Below are positions 26,972-36,039 of a DNA stretch of 64,000 nt, one piece after another. The notes below the pieces were generated by a model. That model ran no database searches and was not told where the DNA came from. It saw only the letters and a program-made list of their open reading frames with translations. This DNA comes from Labilibaculum sp. K2S. GTDB taxonomy: Bacteria; Bacteroidota; Bacteroidia; Bacteroidales; Marinifilaceae. The stretch is from the NCBI RefSeq assembly GCF_030372765.1, contig NZ_JAUCMW010000002.1:75285-139284 (forward strand). The letters are read 5' to 3'. Each line of letters begins with the position of its first letter. Positions within the stretch are counted from its first letter, which is position 1. Both the position numbers and the translations under genes were made by a program.

Positions 26972-29767
26972 ATGGCCATTACAAAAAAGAAATACTTCCT
27001 ACTACTCATTGTTTTCATTTTAGTATTCTCCGAAAAGGGAATTGCAGAGGATAAATTCAAAATTGGCTTTTCGCAATGCACATCAGTAGACAGCTGGCGA
27101 AAAGCAATGCAAAGTGAAATGCAAAATGAATTGATTCTATTTCAAAATATGGAATTAGTAATAACCGATGCACATGACAATAATGAAAATCAGATTAGGG
27201 ATATTCGTGAATTAGTTAAAAGCGGTATCGATTTGCTAATCGTTTCTCCCAACGAGTCGGCTCCAATAACTCACATTGTTGAAGAAGTTTTTCGTAAGGG
27301 AATTCCGGTAATTGTTCTCGATCGGAAAATTGAAAGTGAAAACTATACAGCTCAAATTAGTGCCGACAATTATTTGATTGGGAGAGAGGCTGGAAAATAT
27401 GCTGCCAAATTATTAAATGGCAAAGGTAATATTGCTGAAATTTGGGGACTAAAAGGTTCCAGTCCTGCCATTGAACGACACAAAGGATTCTCGGAAATCA
27501 TCAGCAAATATCCTAATATCAAAATTATTTTCTCTGAAACAGGAGAATGGTTCAAACAGGGTGGTACTAAAATGATGAAGCTAGCCATTGAACAACATGA
27601 TAATATCGATTTGGTTTTTGCACATAATGATTACATGGCTATTGGCGCGTATGAAATACTGCAATCGAAATTTGGCGAACACAAACCCTTTTTACTTGGG
27701 ATTGATGGTCTACCAGGACCAAATGACGGCGTTAATGCTGTAATTCAGAAGAAAATAAATGCTACTTTTTTATATCCAACCGGTGGTGCTGAAGCGATAC
27801 AGTTAGCCTTTAAAATTTTAAATAAAAAACCATTTAAGAAAAATATCATTCTAAAAACAGTTGTTATTGATTCTGACAACGCAGAAATCCAGAAACTGCA
27901 AACCGATCAGATTCTTTCCCTTCAGGGAAAAATATCCACAGCAAAAACCATTCTCGATTCTCAAATCATTAAATACAAAAGTCAGAGAATGTGGCTGATT
28001 ATTTCGCTTAGTTTTCTTCTTATTGTCATTCTTTTGGCCGTACTCTTGTTTCAAGCATTCAAAAATAAAATAAAAGCCAATCGAAAATTAGAGGAACAAA
28101 AGGAACAGATCGAAGATCAACATAAAAGGCTCATTTTGATTTCAGCTCAATTGGAAGAAGCAACTCAAACAAAACTTAGATTCTTTACCAATGTTTCGCA
28201 TGAATTCAGAACACCTTTAACTCTAATTCTTGGATCTATAGAGAATCTTTTAGATCAAAAAATTAAAGACAAAGAATCGTATCAACAGTTAAATGTAATG
28301 CACCGAAATGCCAATCGACTGCTTCGCTTAATCAATCAGCTGATGGATTTTCGAAAAATAGAGAATGAAAAAATGCAACTAAAGATTTCCAAGAATGATA
28401 TCAATAGGTTCATTAAAGAGATATCCGATTCCTTTCAAGAATTGGCAAATAAAAAGCACATTAACTATTCATATTTGTCAACCATTCAAAAAGAAGACTT
28501 GTATTTTGATACAGATAAACTTGATAAAATCCTATTCAATCTTTTATCGAATGCCTTTAAATTCACGCCCGAACAAGGTGAAATTGCTGTTCATTTGGAG
28601 AATTCAAGCCATGAATTTAATAAAGAGATGAAGGATTGTGTAAAAATTAGCGTAGTTGATTCTGGTTGTGGAATTTCAGAATCAGATCTTAAAAACGTCT
28701 TTCAACGATTCTATCAAGCCAAAACCAATGCTTCGTTTCCAGGAACAGGAGTTGGCTTGTCCTTAACCAAAGCTTTGGTTGAATTGCATTCAGGAATTAT
28801 AGATATTGAGAGTAGTTTGGGGAAAGGGACAACATTAACGGTCTATTTGCAGAAAGGTAAATCACATTTTAATAATGCTGATTTAATTTTCGCCGACTCT
28901 AAAGAAAAAGATACTTCGAGGCAGATTCCATCAGAGCTAGAAGAAATGGACTTTATTCCCCAGCTTACTGAGTCAAATGAAGAAGAAAATCCTTCTTTCT
29001 TAACCGACAAAGAAATTCGGATTCTTATTGTAGAGGACAACCCGGATGTTTCGGAACACATCGCAGAATCGCTAAAAGGAAACTATAAAATTTTGAGAGC
29101 CGAGAATGGAAAACAAGCTTTAAAAGTGATTGAAGCAGAAAATCCGGAATTGATCATTACCGACCTAATGATGCCAGTGATGGATGGATTGGAATTGACA
29201 AACATTGTAAAATCGGATTTAAAAACCTGTCACATTCCAATCATCATGCTCACCGCAAAAGCTTCACAAGAACATAAAATTGAAGGTCTGGAAGTTGGTG
29301 CTGATTCCTACATTCCAAAACCTTTTAACAGAAAACATTTGCAGGTTAGGGTGCGGAAATTAATCGAAAGCAAAAAAAGAGTTCGAATTCATTATCGCGA
29401 AAGCATCGATTTCACAGAACAAAACGATGGCATTAACAGATTGGATCAGCAGTTTTTGAAGAAAGCTTGCGAAGCCATTGAAACCAATTATCAGAATTAC
29501 GATTACGGAGTTGAAGAATTGAGCAAGGATATTAATTTATCGAGAGTTCATCTGTACCGTAAAATAAAGAACTTAACCGATTTGTCAGCCAGTGAGTTTA
29601 TCCGGAATGTGAAGTTAAAAAAAGCCTCATCACTACTTTTGGAAGGAGACTTAAGTATTTCTCAAATTGCCTATCAAACAGGATTTGCCAGTCCATCCTA
29701 TTTTAGCAAATGTTTTAAAGAAAAATTTAAAATGTCTCCCAAAGAATACATTCAGCAAAAAAAATAA
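26972..29767 (+). CDS. Hybrid two-component sensor/regulator with periplasmic sugar-binding domain (fructose-type HTCS)
   Basis: Single-chain signalling protein, 931 residues with the chosen start. Order: an N-terminal signal anchor, a periplasmic type I sugar-binding-protein domain to about residue 310 (KIGFSQCTSVDSWRKAMQSEM, IPVIVLDRKI, IWGLKGSSPAIERHKGF, VFAHNDYMAIGAYEIL), one membrane helix (MWLIISLSFLLIVILLAVLLF), a histidine kinase with H410 in NVSHEFRTPLTL and the GTGVGLSL ATP lid, a receiver domain with D731 in LIITDLMMPVMDG, and a C-terminal AraC helix-turn-helix. The B. thetaiotaomicron fructan regulator BT1754 has this architecture, uses the periplasmic domain to bind fructose, and also lies next to GH32 genes. 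The likely role is fructose-induced activation of the operon at 29.9-43.2 kb. An earlier ATG at 26894 adds a non-signal-like N-terminus and was not chosen. Confidence 0.93.
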   Translation: MAITKKKYFLLLIVFILVFSEKGIAEDKFKIGFSQCTSVDSWRKAMQSEMQNELILFQNMELVITDAHDNNENQIRDIRELVKSGIDLLIVSPNESAPITHIVEEVFRKGIPVIVLDRKIESENYTAQISADNYLIGREAGKYAAKLLNGKGNIAEIWGLKGSSPAIERHKGFSEIISKYPNIKIIFSETGEWFKQGGTKMMKLAIEQHDNIDLVFAHNDYMAIGAYEILQSKFGEHKPFLLGIDGLPGPNDGVNAVIQKKINATFLYPTGGAEAIQLAFKILNKKPFKKNIILKTVVIDSDNAEIQKLQTDQILSLQGKISTAKTILDSQIIKYKSQRMWLIISLSFLLIVILLAVLLFQAFKNKIKANRKLEEQKEQIEDQHKRLILISAQLEEATQTKLRFFTNVSHEFRTPLTLILGSIENLLDQKIKDKESYQQLNVMHRNANRLLRLINQLMDFRKIENEKMQLKISKNDINRFIKEISDSFQELANKKHINYSYLSTIQKEDLYFDTDKLDKILFNLLSNAFKFTPEQGEIAVHLENSSHEFNKEMKDCVKISVVDSGCGISESDLKNVFQRFYQAKTNASFPGTGVGLSLTKALVELHSGIIDIESSLGKGTTLTVYLQKGKSHFNNADLIFADSKEKDTSRQIPSELEEMDFIPQLTESNEEENPSFLTDKEIRILIVEDNPDVSEHIAESLKGNYKILRAENGKQALKVIEAENPELIITDLMMPVMDGLELTNIVKSDLKTCHIPIIMLTAKASQEHKIEGLEVGADSYIPKPFNRKHLQVRVRKLIESKKRVRIHYRESIDFTEQNDGINRLDQQFLKKACEAIETNYQNYDYGVEELSKDINLSRVHLYRKIKNLTDLSASEFIRNVKLKKASSLLLEGDLSISQIAYQTGFASPSYFSKCFKEKFKMSPKEYIQQKK

Positions 29768-29867
29768 AGTAAGCACTTACATAGAAAATAAAAATGAATT
29801 GATGCTTAATAAAAATGGCTTCATATCAGGGGTCGCGAGCTTAATTTTTTCATTGTTCTTCTTAGAT

Positions 29868-29908
29868 AAAAAAAAATCCGAGTCATACAGACTCCGGATT
29901 TTTCTTTA
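29868..29908. terminator. Terminator between convergent sensor gene and fructan operon
   Basis: AAATCCGAGTC pairs with GACTCCGGATTT with one bulged base around a short loop. It has an A run on the left and a T run on the right, so it can act in both directions. Confidence 0.75.
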
Positions 29909-29926
29909 TTAATTAACATCCTTTTT

Positions 29927-31495
29927 CTACCAAACTGATTTCAACTTGTAGAATTTGGCTTCTTTAACCGAAATGTTATTACCACTGCTAACTACATCTA
30001 TTTTATCAAACCTTTCAGCAGAAAAAAATTGATCTGTCATAACCAACTCTCCATCATTTACAAAAACCTCGATGGAAGATTCATCAATAAGTATCTGCAA
30101 TTTTATTCCTGTTTTACAACTTATCTTTGCTTTATCAATGCTTGCGAAAACATCTGAGAAGGAAATATTCTTAAGCTTCGTTCTATCAATAGTAAAGCTT
30201 TCATTCACTCCGGAATAAAAGGCTTCCAATTCTTCACCTGCCGAATTGCTTAGCTTAACACCAAACTTTTGTGGTTGCTCATCCCATGCTATTTCCAAAT
30301 CTATTTCCAAAGGGATTGCCTTAAAAGGAATTGTATTTGTCACATCAAAATTTCCTTTTATATCCTGATTCGGAATGATATAACATTCCTCCCGAATTAA
30401 TTCCAGCTCTTTAACCGGAACAGAATTTAAATGGTAATTGTTATCCTCTTTTTTAAGGATCAATTCTCTTGGAAAGGTATTCGCACTTCTCCACTTGTAA
30501 GTAGGAACCACAGTTGCATATTGCCAGTTACTCATCCAACCTATAAACAGCACTCTTCCATCCTCTTCCGGCACATTCGACCAGGTTACTCCTGCATAAT
30601 TATCTCTTCCGTAATCAAGCCATTTGGTATCGTTTCCAATACTAACAAATTCTTTTCCATTAAAATCGCCAACAAAATACTGAGTAGTGCTGCCACCATT
30701 AGGGCCTCCAGCACCAATGCTGACAATTAAAATCCATTTTTCCTCATCGGTTCCTTCAACATTTATTGGAAATAAATCAGGACATTCCCAAACACCGCCA
30801 TGTGAACCAAATTCTTTTCCAAAATCACTTTCAAAAGTCCAATCAATAAGGTTTTTGGAAGAGTAAAAACTTGTATGATCCTGTACTGCAAGAGTCATGA
30901 TCCATTTCTTAGATTCTTTGTGCCAAATTACTTTAGGATCTCTGAAATCTCTAATTCCAGGGTTTTTTAATACAGGGTTCTTTTCATACTTGGTCCAGGT
31001 TCTTCCTTTGTCTAAGCTATAAGCAATTCCCTGCGATTGAAAATCATTCCGTCCGGCCTTTTCTCCCTCCATATTGTGGTAAGTATAAATAGCAACCATT
31101 GCAGGCTTATCTTTTGATCCAAATCCTGAAGTGTTTTCATAATCCATCACTGCTGAACCAGAAAATATGTATCCCAAAGAATCAGGATATAATGCTATTG
31201 GTAAATGTTCCCAATGCACTAAATCTTTACTCACGGCATGCCCCCAATGCATTGGTCCCCACACCGAACTTTCGGGGTGATACTGATAAAACAAGTGATA
31301 TTCGCCCTCATAATAAACCATTCCGTTTGGATCGTTCATCCAATGGGTTTCAGGCGTAAAATGAAACTGTGGACGATAAGGTTCCTTGTAAATTTTTTCG
31401 GAGTTATCTAACTTCTCTTTTCTTGTTGAAGTACAAGAACACCCTAAAAAACTTAATATTATTATAGCTATTATGTATTTTCCCATTTTCAGCAT
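29927..31495 (-). CDS. GH32 fructan hydrolase, lipoprotein
   Basis: Hydrolyses beta-fructosidic bonds of levan, inulin or sucrose; family 32 enzymes are retaining. It has 522 residues. A signal peptide with a lipobox (LGCSC, C19) anchors it to a membrane. All three catalytic positions are intact: nucleophile D55 in HWMNDPNG, transition-state stabiliser D186 in FRDPKV and acid/base E237 in WECPDLF. The five-blade propeller is followed by a C-terminal beta-sandwich from about residue 380 (IEVFVNDGELVMTDQFF near the end). It is the last gene of the minus-strand fructan run, 217 bp after the other GH32 gene, so a separate promoter is possible. Exo or endo action cannot be told from sequence alone. 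Confidence 0.94.
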   Translation of the reverse strand: MLKMGKYIIAIIILSFLGCSCTSTRKEKLDNSEKIYKEPYRPQFHFTPETHWMNDPNGMVYYEGEYHLFYQYHPESSVWGPMHWGHAVSKDLVHWEHLPIALYPDSLGYIFSGSAVMDYENTSGFGSKDKPAMVAIYTYHNMEGEKAGRNDFQSQGIAYSLDKGRTWTKYEKNPVLKNPGIRDFRDPKVIWHKESKKWIMTLAVQDHTSFYSSKNLIDWTFESDFGKEFGSHGGVWECPDLFPINVEGTDEEKWILIVSIGAGGPNGGSTTQYFVGDFNGKEFVSIGNDTKWLDYGRDNYAGVTWSNVPEEDGRVLFIGWMSNWQYATVVPTYKWRSANTFPRELILKKEDNNYHLNSVPVKELELIREECYIIPNQDIKGNFDVTNTIPFKAIPLEIDLEIAWDEQPQKFGVKLSNSAGEELEAFYSGVNESFTIDRTKLKNISFSDVFASIDKAKISCKTGIKLQILIDESSIEVFVNDGELVMTDQFFSAERFDKIDVVSSGNNISVKEAKFYKLKSVW

Positions 31496-31712
31496 TTTTT
31501 ATTACTTACCCTTATAATTAAATTTTTAGCACTTAATTAGTTAACTTAATACTACATCTAAGAAAATCCAACTGCGGTGTATCCTCTTTTTTTCGTTTGA
31601 AAAAATATTTTTTTTACAAACTATTTATTTGAATGCAATTCACATTTTCCGAATCGGTTGAATATATTCCATGATTTACAGCTAACTAAACTTACATTTA
31701 ACACTTCCGATA

Positions 31713-33290
31713 CTAATTTGCTATTTTATAAACAGATATATCAGAAACTTCAATTTGACCATCATCCACAAATATTGTCCATGGGTTTTTGTTCATTTTG
31801 TATATGCGATTTGAAAAAGCAACATTATTATTAACATAAACTACACAGATAGATTTCTCAATAACAATTTTGATATCGAAAACATTATCTTCAGGAACAA
31901 TTAAAGGGGTGAAATTTAATTCATTAGCATATGAACCAGTTGAATAAACAGACTCCTTATAAAGGAATAAAGCCGGCACTGACCATTTATTAGAAGATGT
32001 TAAATCAAAAGTTACAGAATAGACTTCGGACAAATCATCACAAGCTCCAAATGAAAATCCAAATCTGGAAGATTGAGAAGCATCTATTCTGAGTTCTATT
32101 TTTACAGGAACAGTATTCCGATTAAATAAAGCATAAGATCTTCCATCTTGATTAGTCAATAGATACGATCCATCTTCCACAGCAACATCACCTTTCGAAT
32201 TTAACATGGAATAATCTGTCAGGGTGTTAAATTTATTATCAACACCTTCAGGAATTGCAGGATATAACTTACCACTGGGTTGTTGAACTAGTTTATGCGT
32301 TATTAAACTACCGGCCCAATCGAGTTCTTTATTTCCATTAACCTCCTGTCCGGTTGAACACCATCCGGATAGATAACGTTCTGTTCCTATTGAAGCTGTT
32401 TTTCCAGCATAAAGATACAAACCGTCAAAGGTCTCGTGATGACCTTTTTCATCTCCACAACGTTTCCATGGCCCATCAGGACTATCAGCTATTCTATAAA
32501 ATGTTTTTCGATGCTCATCTCTGTTAATACGAGAAAACAATAGATACCATTTATTACCCATCTTAAAAATATCAGGACACTCAAGGATTTCTGCATCCGA
32601 ATCAAAATCTGTAAGAGGAGCTATTAAATTCCAGTTTTCGAGATCAACTGATGTATAACGTGCCAATATACCTTTTCCATCCTTAATTGCGGTAATTAGC
32701 ATTACATAGGCCGATTTTGTTGGATCATAATACACACAAGGATCTCTAAAAGTATTTTTATCATAGCCATCAGGCGCCCCGAATGTGAATGAAGGAGCTT
32801 TTGTAAAAGTTCTCATATCGGTTGAAGCAGCCAACATTATTTTTTCTGCAGGGTATAAATTACCATTATGTCCCGTATAAAAACCGTATAATTTCCCTTC
32901 CGGATTTTTTATAAAACTTCCTGTTCCTAAATAAGCCTCCTGCGAATTTGATTCTCCGGTGCCTATTGATTGAGTAAGCCCTGAAAAACTGCTGTAGTCT
33001 TTAGTTGTGGTACAATAGATTGGATGGTCTGTATCAGCTCCATTTCTCCAGTCCTGCAAATAGAACAGGTAACACACATTATCATCTGCATTATAATATG
33101 GCATTGGATCGCCCACATAACCGTTTTGAGGCTTGTAAAATGTTGAATATGCACCACCGTCAACAACGGACCTGCAGCTTGTTGTTGTGTCAACTAGCGG
33201 AGGTGTTACGTTCTCAATATTGTTGTCTTTTGAACAACTTGAATTAATTAAGAGAAAAATATACACAGGTAATAATAGTTGAAATCTCAT
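31713..33290 (-). CDS. GH32-family enzyme of a divergent subgroup, lipoprotein
   Basis: A second family 32 protein, 525 residues, with a lipobox (LLINSSC, C19). The motifs are divergent but complete: D61 in YVGDPMPYY replaces the usual NDPNG context, RDP is kept (D183 in FRDPCVYY) and E237 is in ILECPDIF. The C-terminal part (about 380-525) is a beta-sandwich that ends in WTIFVDDGQIEVSDISVYK. Subgroups with GDPMP-type motifs are found in Bacteroidota fructan loci next to SusC/SusD. Substrate preference (levan or inulin, endo or exo) is open. It follows the surface-lipoprotein gene by 53 bp, with a hairpin in the gap. Confidence 0.88.
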   Translation of the reverse strand: MRFQLLLPVYIFLLINSSCSKDNNIENVTPPLVDTTTSCRSVVDGGAYSTFYKPQNGYVGDPMPYYNADDNVCYLFYLQDWRNGADTDHPIYCTTTKDYSSFSGLTQSIGTGESNSQEAYLGTGSFIKNPEGKLYGFYTGHNGNLYPAEKIMLAASTDMRTFTKAPSFTFGAPDGYDKNTFRDPCVYYDPTKSAYVMLITAIKDGKGILARYTSVDLENWNLIAPLTDFDSDAEILECPDIFKMGNKWYLLFSRINRDEHRKTFYRIADSPDGPWKRCGDEKGHHETFDGLYLYAGKTASIGTERYLSGWCSTGQEVNGNKELDWAGSLITHKLVQQPSGKLYPAIPEGVDNKFNTLTDYSMLNSKGDVAVEDGSYLLTNQDGRSYALFNRNTVPVKIELRIDASQSSRFGFSFGACDDLSEVYSVTFDLTSSNKWSVPALFLYKESVYSTGSYANELNFTPLIVPEDNVFDIKIVIEKSICVVYVNNNVAFSNRIYKMNKNPWTIFVDDGQIEVSDISVYKIAN

Positions 33291-33304
33291 TTGAATAATT
33301 ATTT

Positions 33305-33331
33305 AGCGAACGGAAATAAATTCCGTTCGCT
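33305..33331 (-). repeat. Intra-operon hairpin made of the array octamer
   Basis: AGCGAACGGAA (33305-33315) pairs perfectly with TTCCGTTCGCT (33321-33331) around a 5-base loop. Each arm contains the same octamer (CGAACGGA/TCCGTTCG) that builds the 21-bp array at 12802-13027. It lies just before the GH32 start codon at 33290. In the transcript it could be a processing, stabilising or partial-termination hairpin. It has no good T run. Confidence 0.65.
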
Positions 33332-33342
33332 TTGGTTTAATA

Positions 33343-34470
33343 TTATTCCTTTGGATAGGCCTTTAATTCGTCCCAATATATCATGTGAGAAGTGAAAGCT
33401 TGGTCATCTACTGTTTCATTTACATGCGGAGCAACCAAGATATTGTTTATAACAGCGGTTCTGCTTTCCGGAATTTCAAATATTAATTCCTGCCATTCAC
33501 CAATTGCGTCCGCAGAATAGAAAACTTTTAACCAATCTTTATTTTGCTCTCCATCCGATTGTATCTCTATCTGTACATCACCGGCTGCTTCTTTTAATAC
33601 CATTAAACTAATTTTACTATACTCTGCCGGATCAATATCCACTTTATATGTACCCCATAATGCACCACCCGACCATGGTTTTCCTCCATCATCAGTATCT
33701 TCCTTGTTTCTCATTATTGCAACACATGTTGATGTGGAATTAACAGCATCCCTTTTGGGATTAGCATATCCGTTATTGATTGTACTGGCAATTGATGCCC
33801 AAATTGGAGATACATCTTCTCCATTGTAAATAACAAGAGCAGGTTTAGGAGCTTCTCCTAAGATTACGGTGACCTCATATTTAAACAAAGAACCTAAATA
33901 GTCAAGTGTAAAGGTTACTGGGCTTGTAAAATCAACAACAGCCCCTGATTCAGGAGTTAAAGCAGCTCCTTCAGTATATTCAACAATTGGAATTAGAGAC
34001 GTGATATCGGTACCTTCTGGCAAATAAATTACAATCGTCTTGTTTGTTTGATTAATATCACCTTCTACCGAACCAATTTTAAAACTTGTAATATCAGCTC
34101 TCGCAACATCTACTAATACATTATACTTTTGATATAGATTTAGGTTAGTCACGGTATAAGTCACATTAAGCAGATTTCCATTAAAATCTGAAAAGTCGAC
34201 TGACTCATCAATAGCTGGAACAATCACCGCACCATCTCCTAGTGTTATCTGCGGTGTTAGCGCAGTTAAATCTGAACCAGAAGGAAGAATTACTGAAATG
34301 GATGAATTTTCCTCATTAATAGTACCCTCGACACCATTTACCACAAAAGAATGAATATCAACGTCTCCTGAAAAATCAAGAGATGGTGATTCTGTATCAT
34401 CACAAGCACTAGATGCCAACATGCATAAAACACACATTGCTACGAATAATTTTTGATATATTTTTTTCAT
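33343..34470 (-). CDS. Surface glycan-binding-type lipoprotein of the fructan locus
   Basis: Exported lipoprotein of 375 residues with a lipobox (LASSACDD). Two similar domains of about 80 residues follow: DIHSFVVNGVEGTINEENSSISVILPSGSDLTALTP and ITSFKIGSVEGDINQTNKTIVIYLPEGTDITSLIP. This is the DUF5018-like pattern common in SusE-position proteins. The C-terminal half (ALVIYNGEDVSPIW to YWDELKAYPKE) looks like a carbohydrate-binding beta-sandwich. There are no catalytic motifs. From its position between the GH32-like and GH32 genes it probably binds fructan at the cell surface. Confidence 0.78.
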   Translation of the reverse strand: MKKIYQKLFVAMCVLCMLASSACDDTESPSLDFSGDVDIHSFVVNGVEGTINEENSSISVILPSGSDLTALTPQITLGDGAVIVPAIDESVDFSDFNGNLLNVTYTVTNLNLYQKYNVLVDVARADITSFKIGSVEGDINQTNKTIVIYLPEGTDITSLIPIVEYTEGAALTPESGAVVDFTSPVTFTLDYLGSLFKYEVTVILGEAPKPALVIYNGEDVSPIWASIASTINNGYANPKRDAVNSTSTCVAIMRNKEDTDDGGKPWSGGALWGTYKVDIDPAEYSKISLMVLKEAAGDVQIEIQSDGEQNKDWLKVFYSADAIGEWQELIFEIPESRTAVINNILVAPHVNETVDDQAFTSHMIYWDELKAYPKE

Positions 34471-34491
34471 GAAATTAATTTTAGCTTAAAC

Positions 34492-35952
34492 TTAGTTTTG
34501 AAAATAAAAATACGATGCTTCAAGAATTTCTATATTTCCTTTCTCAGTGAAAAGAAATATCTGATCAAATTCACTCGAATCTGACACAAGACTTGACAAA
34601 ACACGTTTTCCCGTTTCCGTATAAAATTCAATAATCCCAGAATCAATAAGAACATTTATTTCTAAAGTAGAATCTCGATGAATGCAAGGCATTTCAACTG
34701 CTCTTTTCTTTTCCTCATTTACTGTTGATAATAGAAAGTAATTTTTCCAGAAGTTTTCATATCCAAATACCAAATGTTCTCCATCCTTATTCATAAACTC
34801 TATCCCCAATTTGCCTGGAAAAGAAATTCGAGTCATGTGTTCGGTTTTAAATTTCAATTTTAGATATAAAGGTTCTTTATTTTTCGGTAAATAATCGGAT
34901 AAATTCATCCTTCCTGAGAGTTTAACTGAATCCAAAATCACCTTTTTGTTCTGATGCTGATTATGGTCCAATCTGGGATATAACTCAATCATTAACTCGT
35001 TGTAAATTTCGGTAAGATGAACTGTTCGAGGTACTGTATATTTGCTTTCAGACTTATCTTCTCCCTCAACAAATCCAATAAGAATTGGAGCCTTATTTTC
35101 TTGAGAAAAAGCTACAGCTCCACAAACATTCTTTCCAAAATCAACAAAATGATGCTGAGTTGTTTCTTCTATAAAATCATTCTCCTCGAAACTTCCGATA
35201 TAATATTGCATTTCTGATTCCAATGTCACTTGTTTTCCTGACGAAAAAGTAATCAGGCAATAACTTGATCCATCACCCAAAGGAAATATCAAATTATTAT
35301 TCAGAACCGAATTTTTAGGAAAATGATCTGACCAAAATTCACTTGCATATTCCCAGGAAACAAAATCATTTGATGAATAAAATTCAACATGATCTCTAAC
35401 AGAAATACTCATCATCCATTTCTTTTCTGAATCAGACCAAAAAACAGAAGGGTCCTGAGGATTTTCCAACAATGAATTTGGAACCTCTGGTTTTCCCTTG
35501 AAAATTGTCCAATTCAAGCCATTATCAAGGCTATATTTCAGAATGGCATCCATTTGGTTGTTTTCATTGTTTTCAATCAACAAGGCAAGCAATGGAACTC
35601 CAGTCTTTGTTCCGATAGCAAGACAATGCTGTTTGTCCTGCACAATGGCGGCACCCAAAATATTCTCTCCTTTTGGAAAAATAGAAGTTTCCTTTTTTTC
35701 CCAGATTAACAGATCCTTACTGAATGCATGTGCAATATTTACAGAAGTGCCACTTGTCTTTTTGTTTTTGTAATAAAGGTGGTAGATTCCAGCTTCATAA
35801 TATAACAATACCGGTGCATGCAAGATCCCAGATTCCAATCCAAAATGTATTGAATGTATGTTATTTTTCTTTTGTGAAGAAGAACACCCTACAAACAGAA
35901 TAACAATCCAAATACTTAATATGATGTTTCTCATGATCATCTTGTGTTTCAT
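34492..35952 (-). CDS. GH32 homologue lacking catalytic residues (probable non-enzymatic fructan-locus lipoprotein)
   Basis: A 486-residue lipoprotein (lipobox FVGCSSS) that aligns along its length with the active GH32 at 29927-31495. Shared anchors are YYEAGIYHLYY, KDLLIWE, KYSLDNGLNWT, SEKKWMMSISVRDHVEFYSSNDFVSWEYASEF and the C-terminal IEFYTETGKRVLSS. The nucleophile position (NDPNG) reads LHAPV, with H45 replacing Asp. RDP reads QDP (D167 kept), and the acid/base block WECPDLFPI reads VLNNNLIFPL with N218 replacing Glu. Two of three catalytic residues are therefore missing, so hydrolysis is unlikely. It follows susD directly and may serve as a fructan-binding protein. The start is uncertain: ATGs at 36024, 35952, 35940 and 35934 are in frame, and the later ones give a normal signal peptide. 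Confidence 0.82.
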   Translation of the reverse strand: MKHKMIMRNIILSIWIVILFVGCSSSQKKNNIHSIHFGLESGILHAPVLLYYEAGIYHLYYKNKKTSGTSVNIAHAFSKDLLIWEKKETSIFPKGENILGAAIVQDKQHCLAIGTKTGVPLLALLIENNENNQMDAILKYSLDNGLNWTIFKGKPEVPNSLLENPQDPSVFWSDSEKKWMMSISVRDHVEFYSSNDFVSWEYASEFWSDHFPKNSVLNNNLIFPLGDGSSYCLITFSSGKQVTLESEMQYYIGSFEENDFIEETTQHHFVDFGKNVCGAVAFSQENKAPILIGFVEGEDKSESKYTVPRTVHLTEIYNELMIELYPRLDHNQHQNKKVILDSVKLSGRMNLSDYLPKNKEPLYLKLKFKTEHMTRISFPGKLGIEFMNKDGEHLVFGYENFWKNYFLLSTVNEEKKRAVEMPCIHRDSTLEINVLIDSGIIEFYTETGKRVLSSLVSDSSEFDQIFLFTEKGNIEILEASYFYFQN

Positions 35953-36039
35953 GCAATAATTAATCTTTACCCAAAATGGTGAATTGATATTGTTGTTTAA
36001 CCGAAAATTTCGGTTAAACAACAAGTAAATATATCCTGC

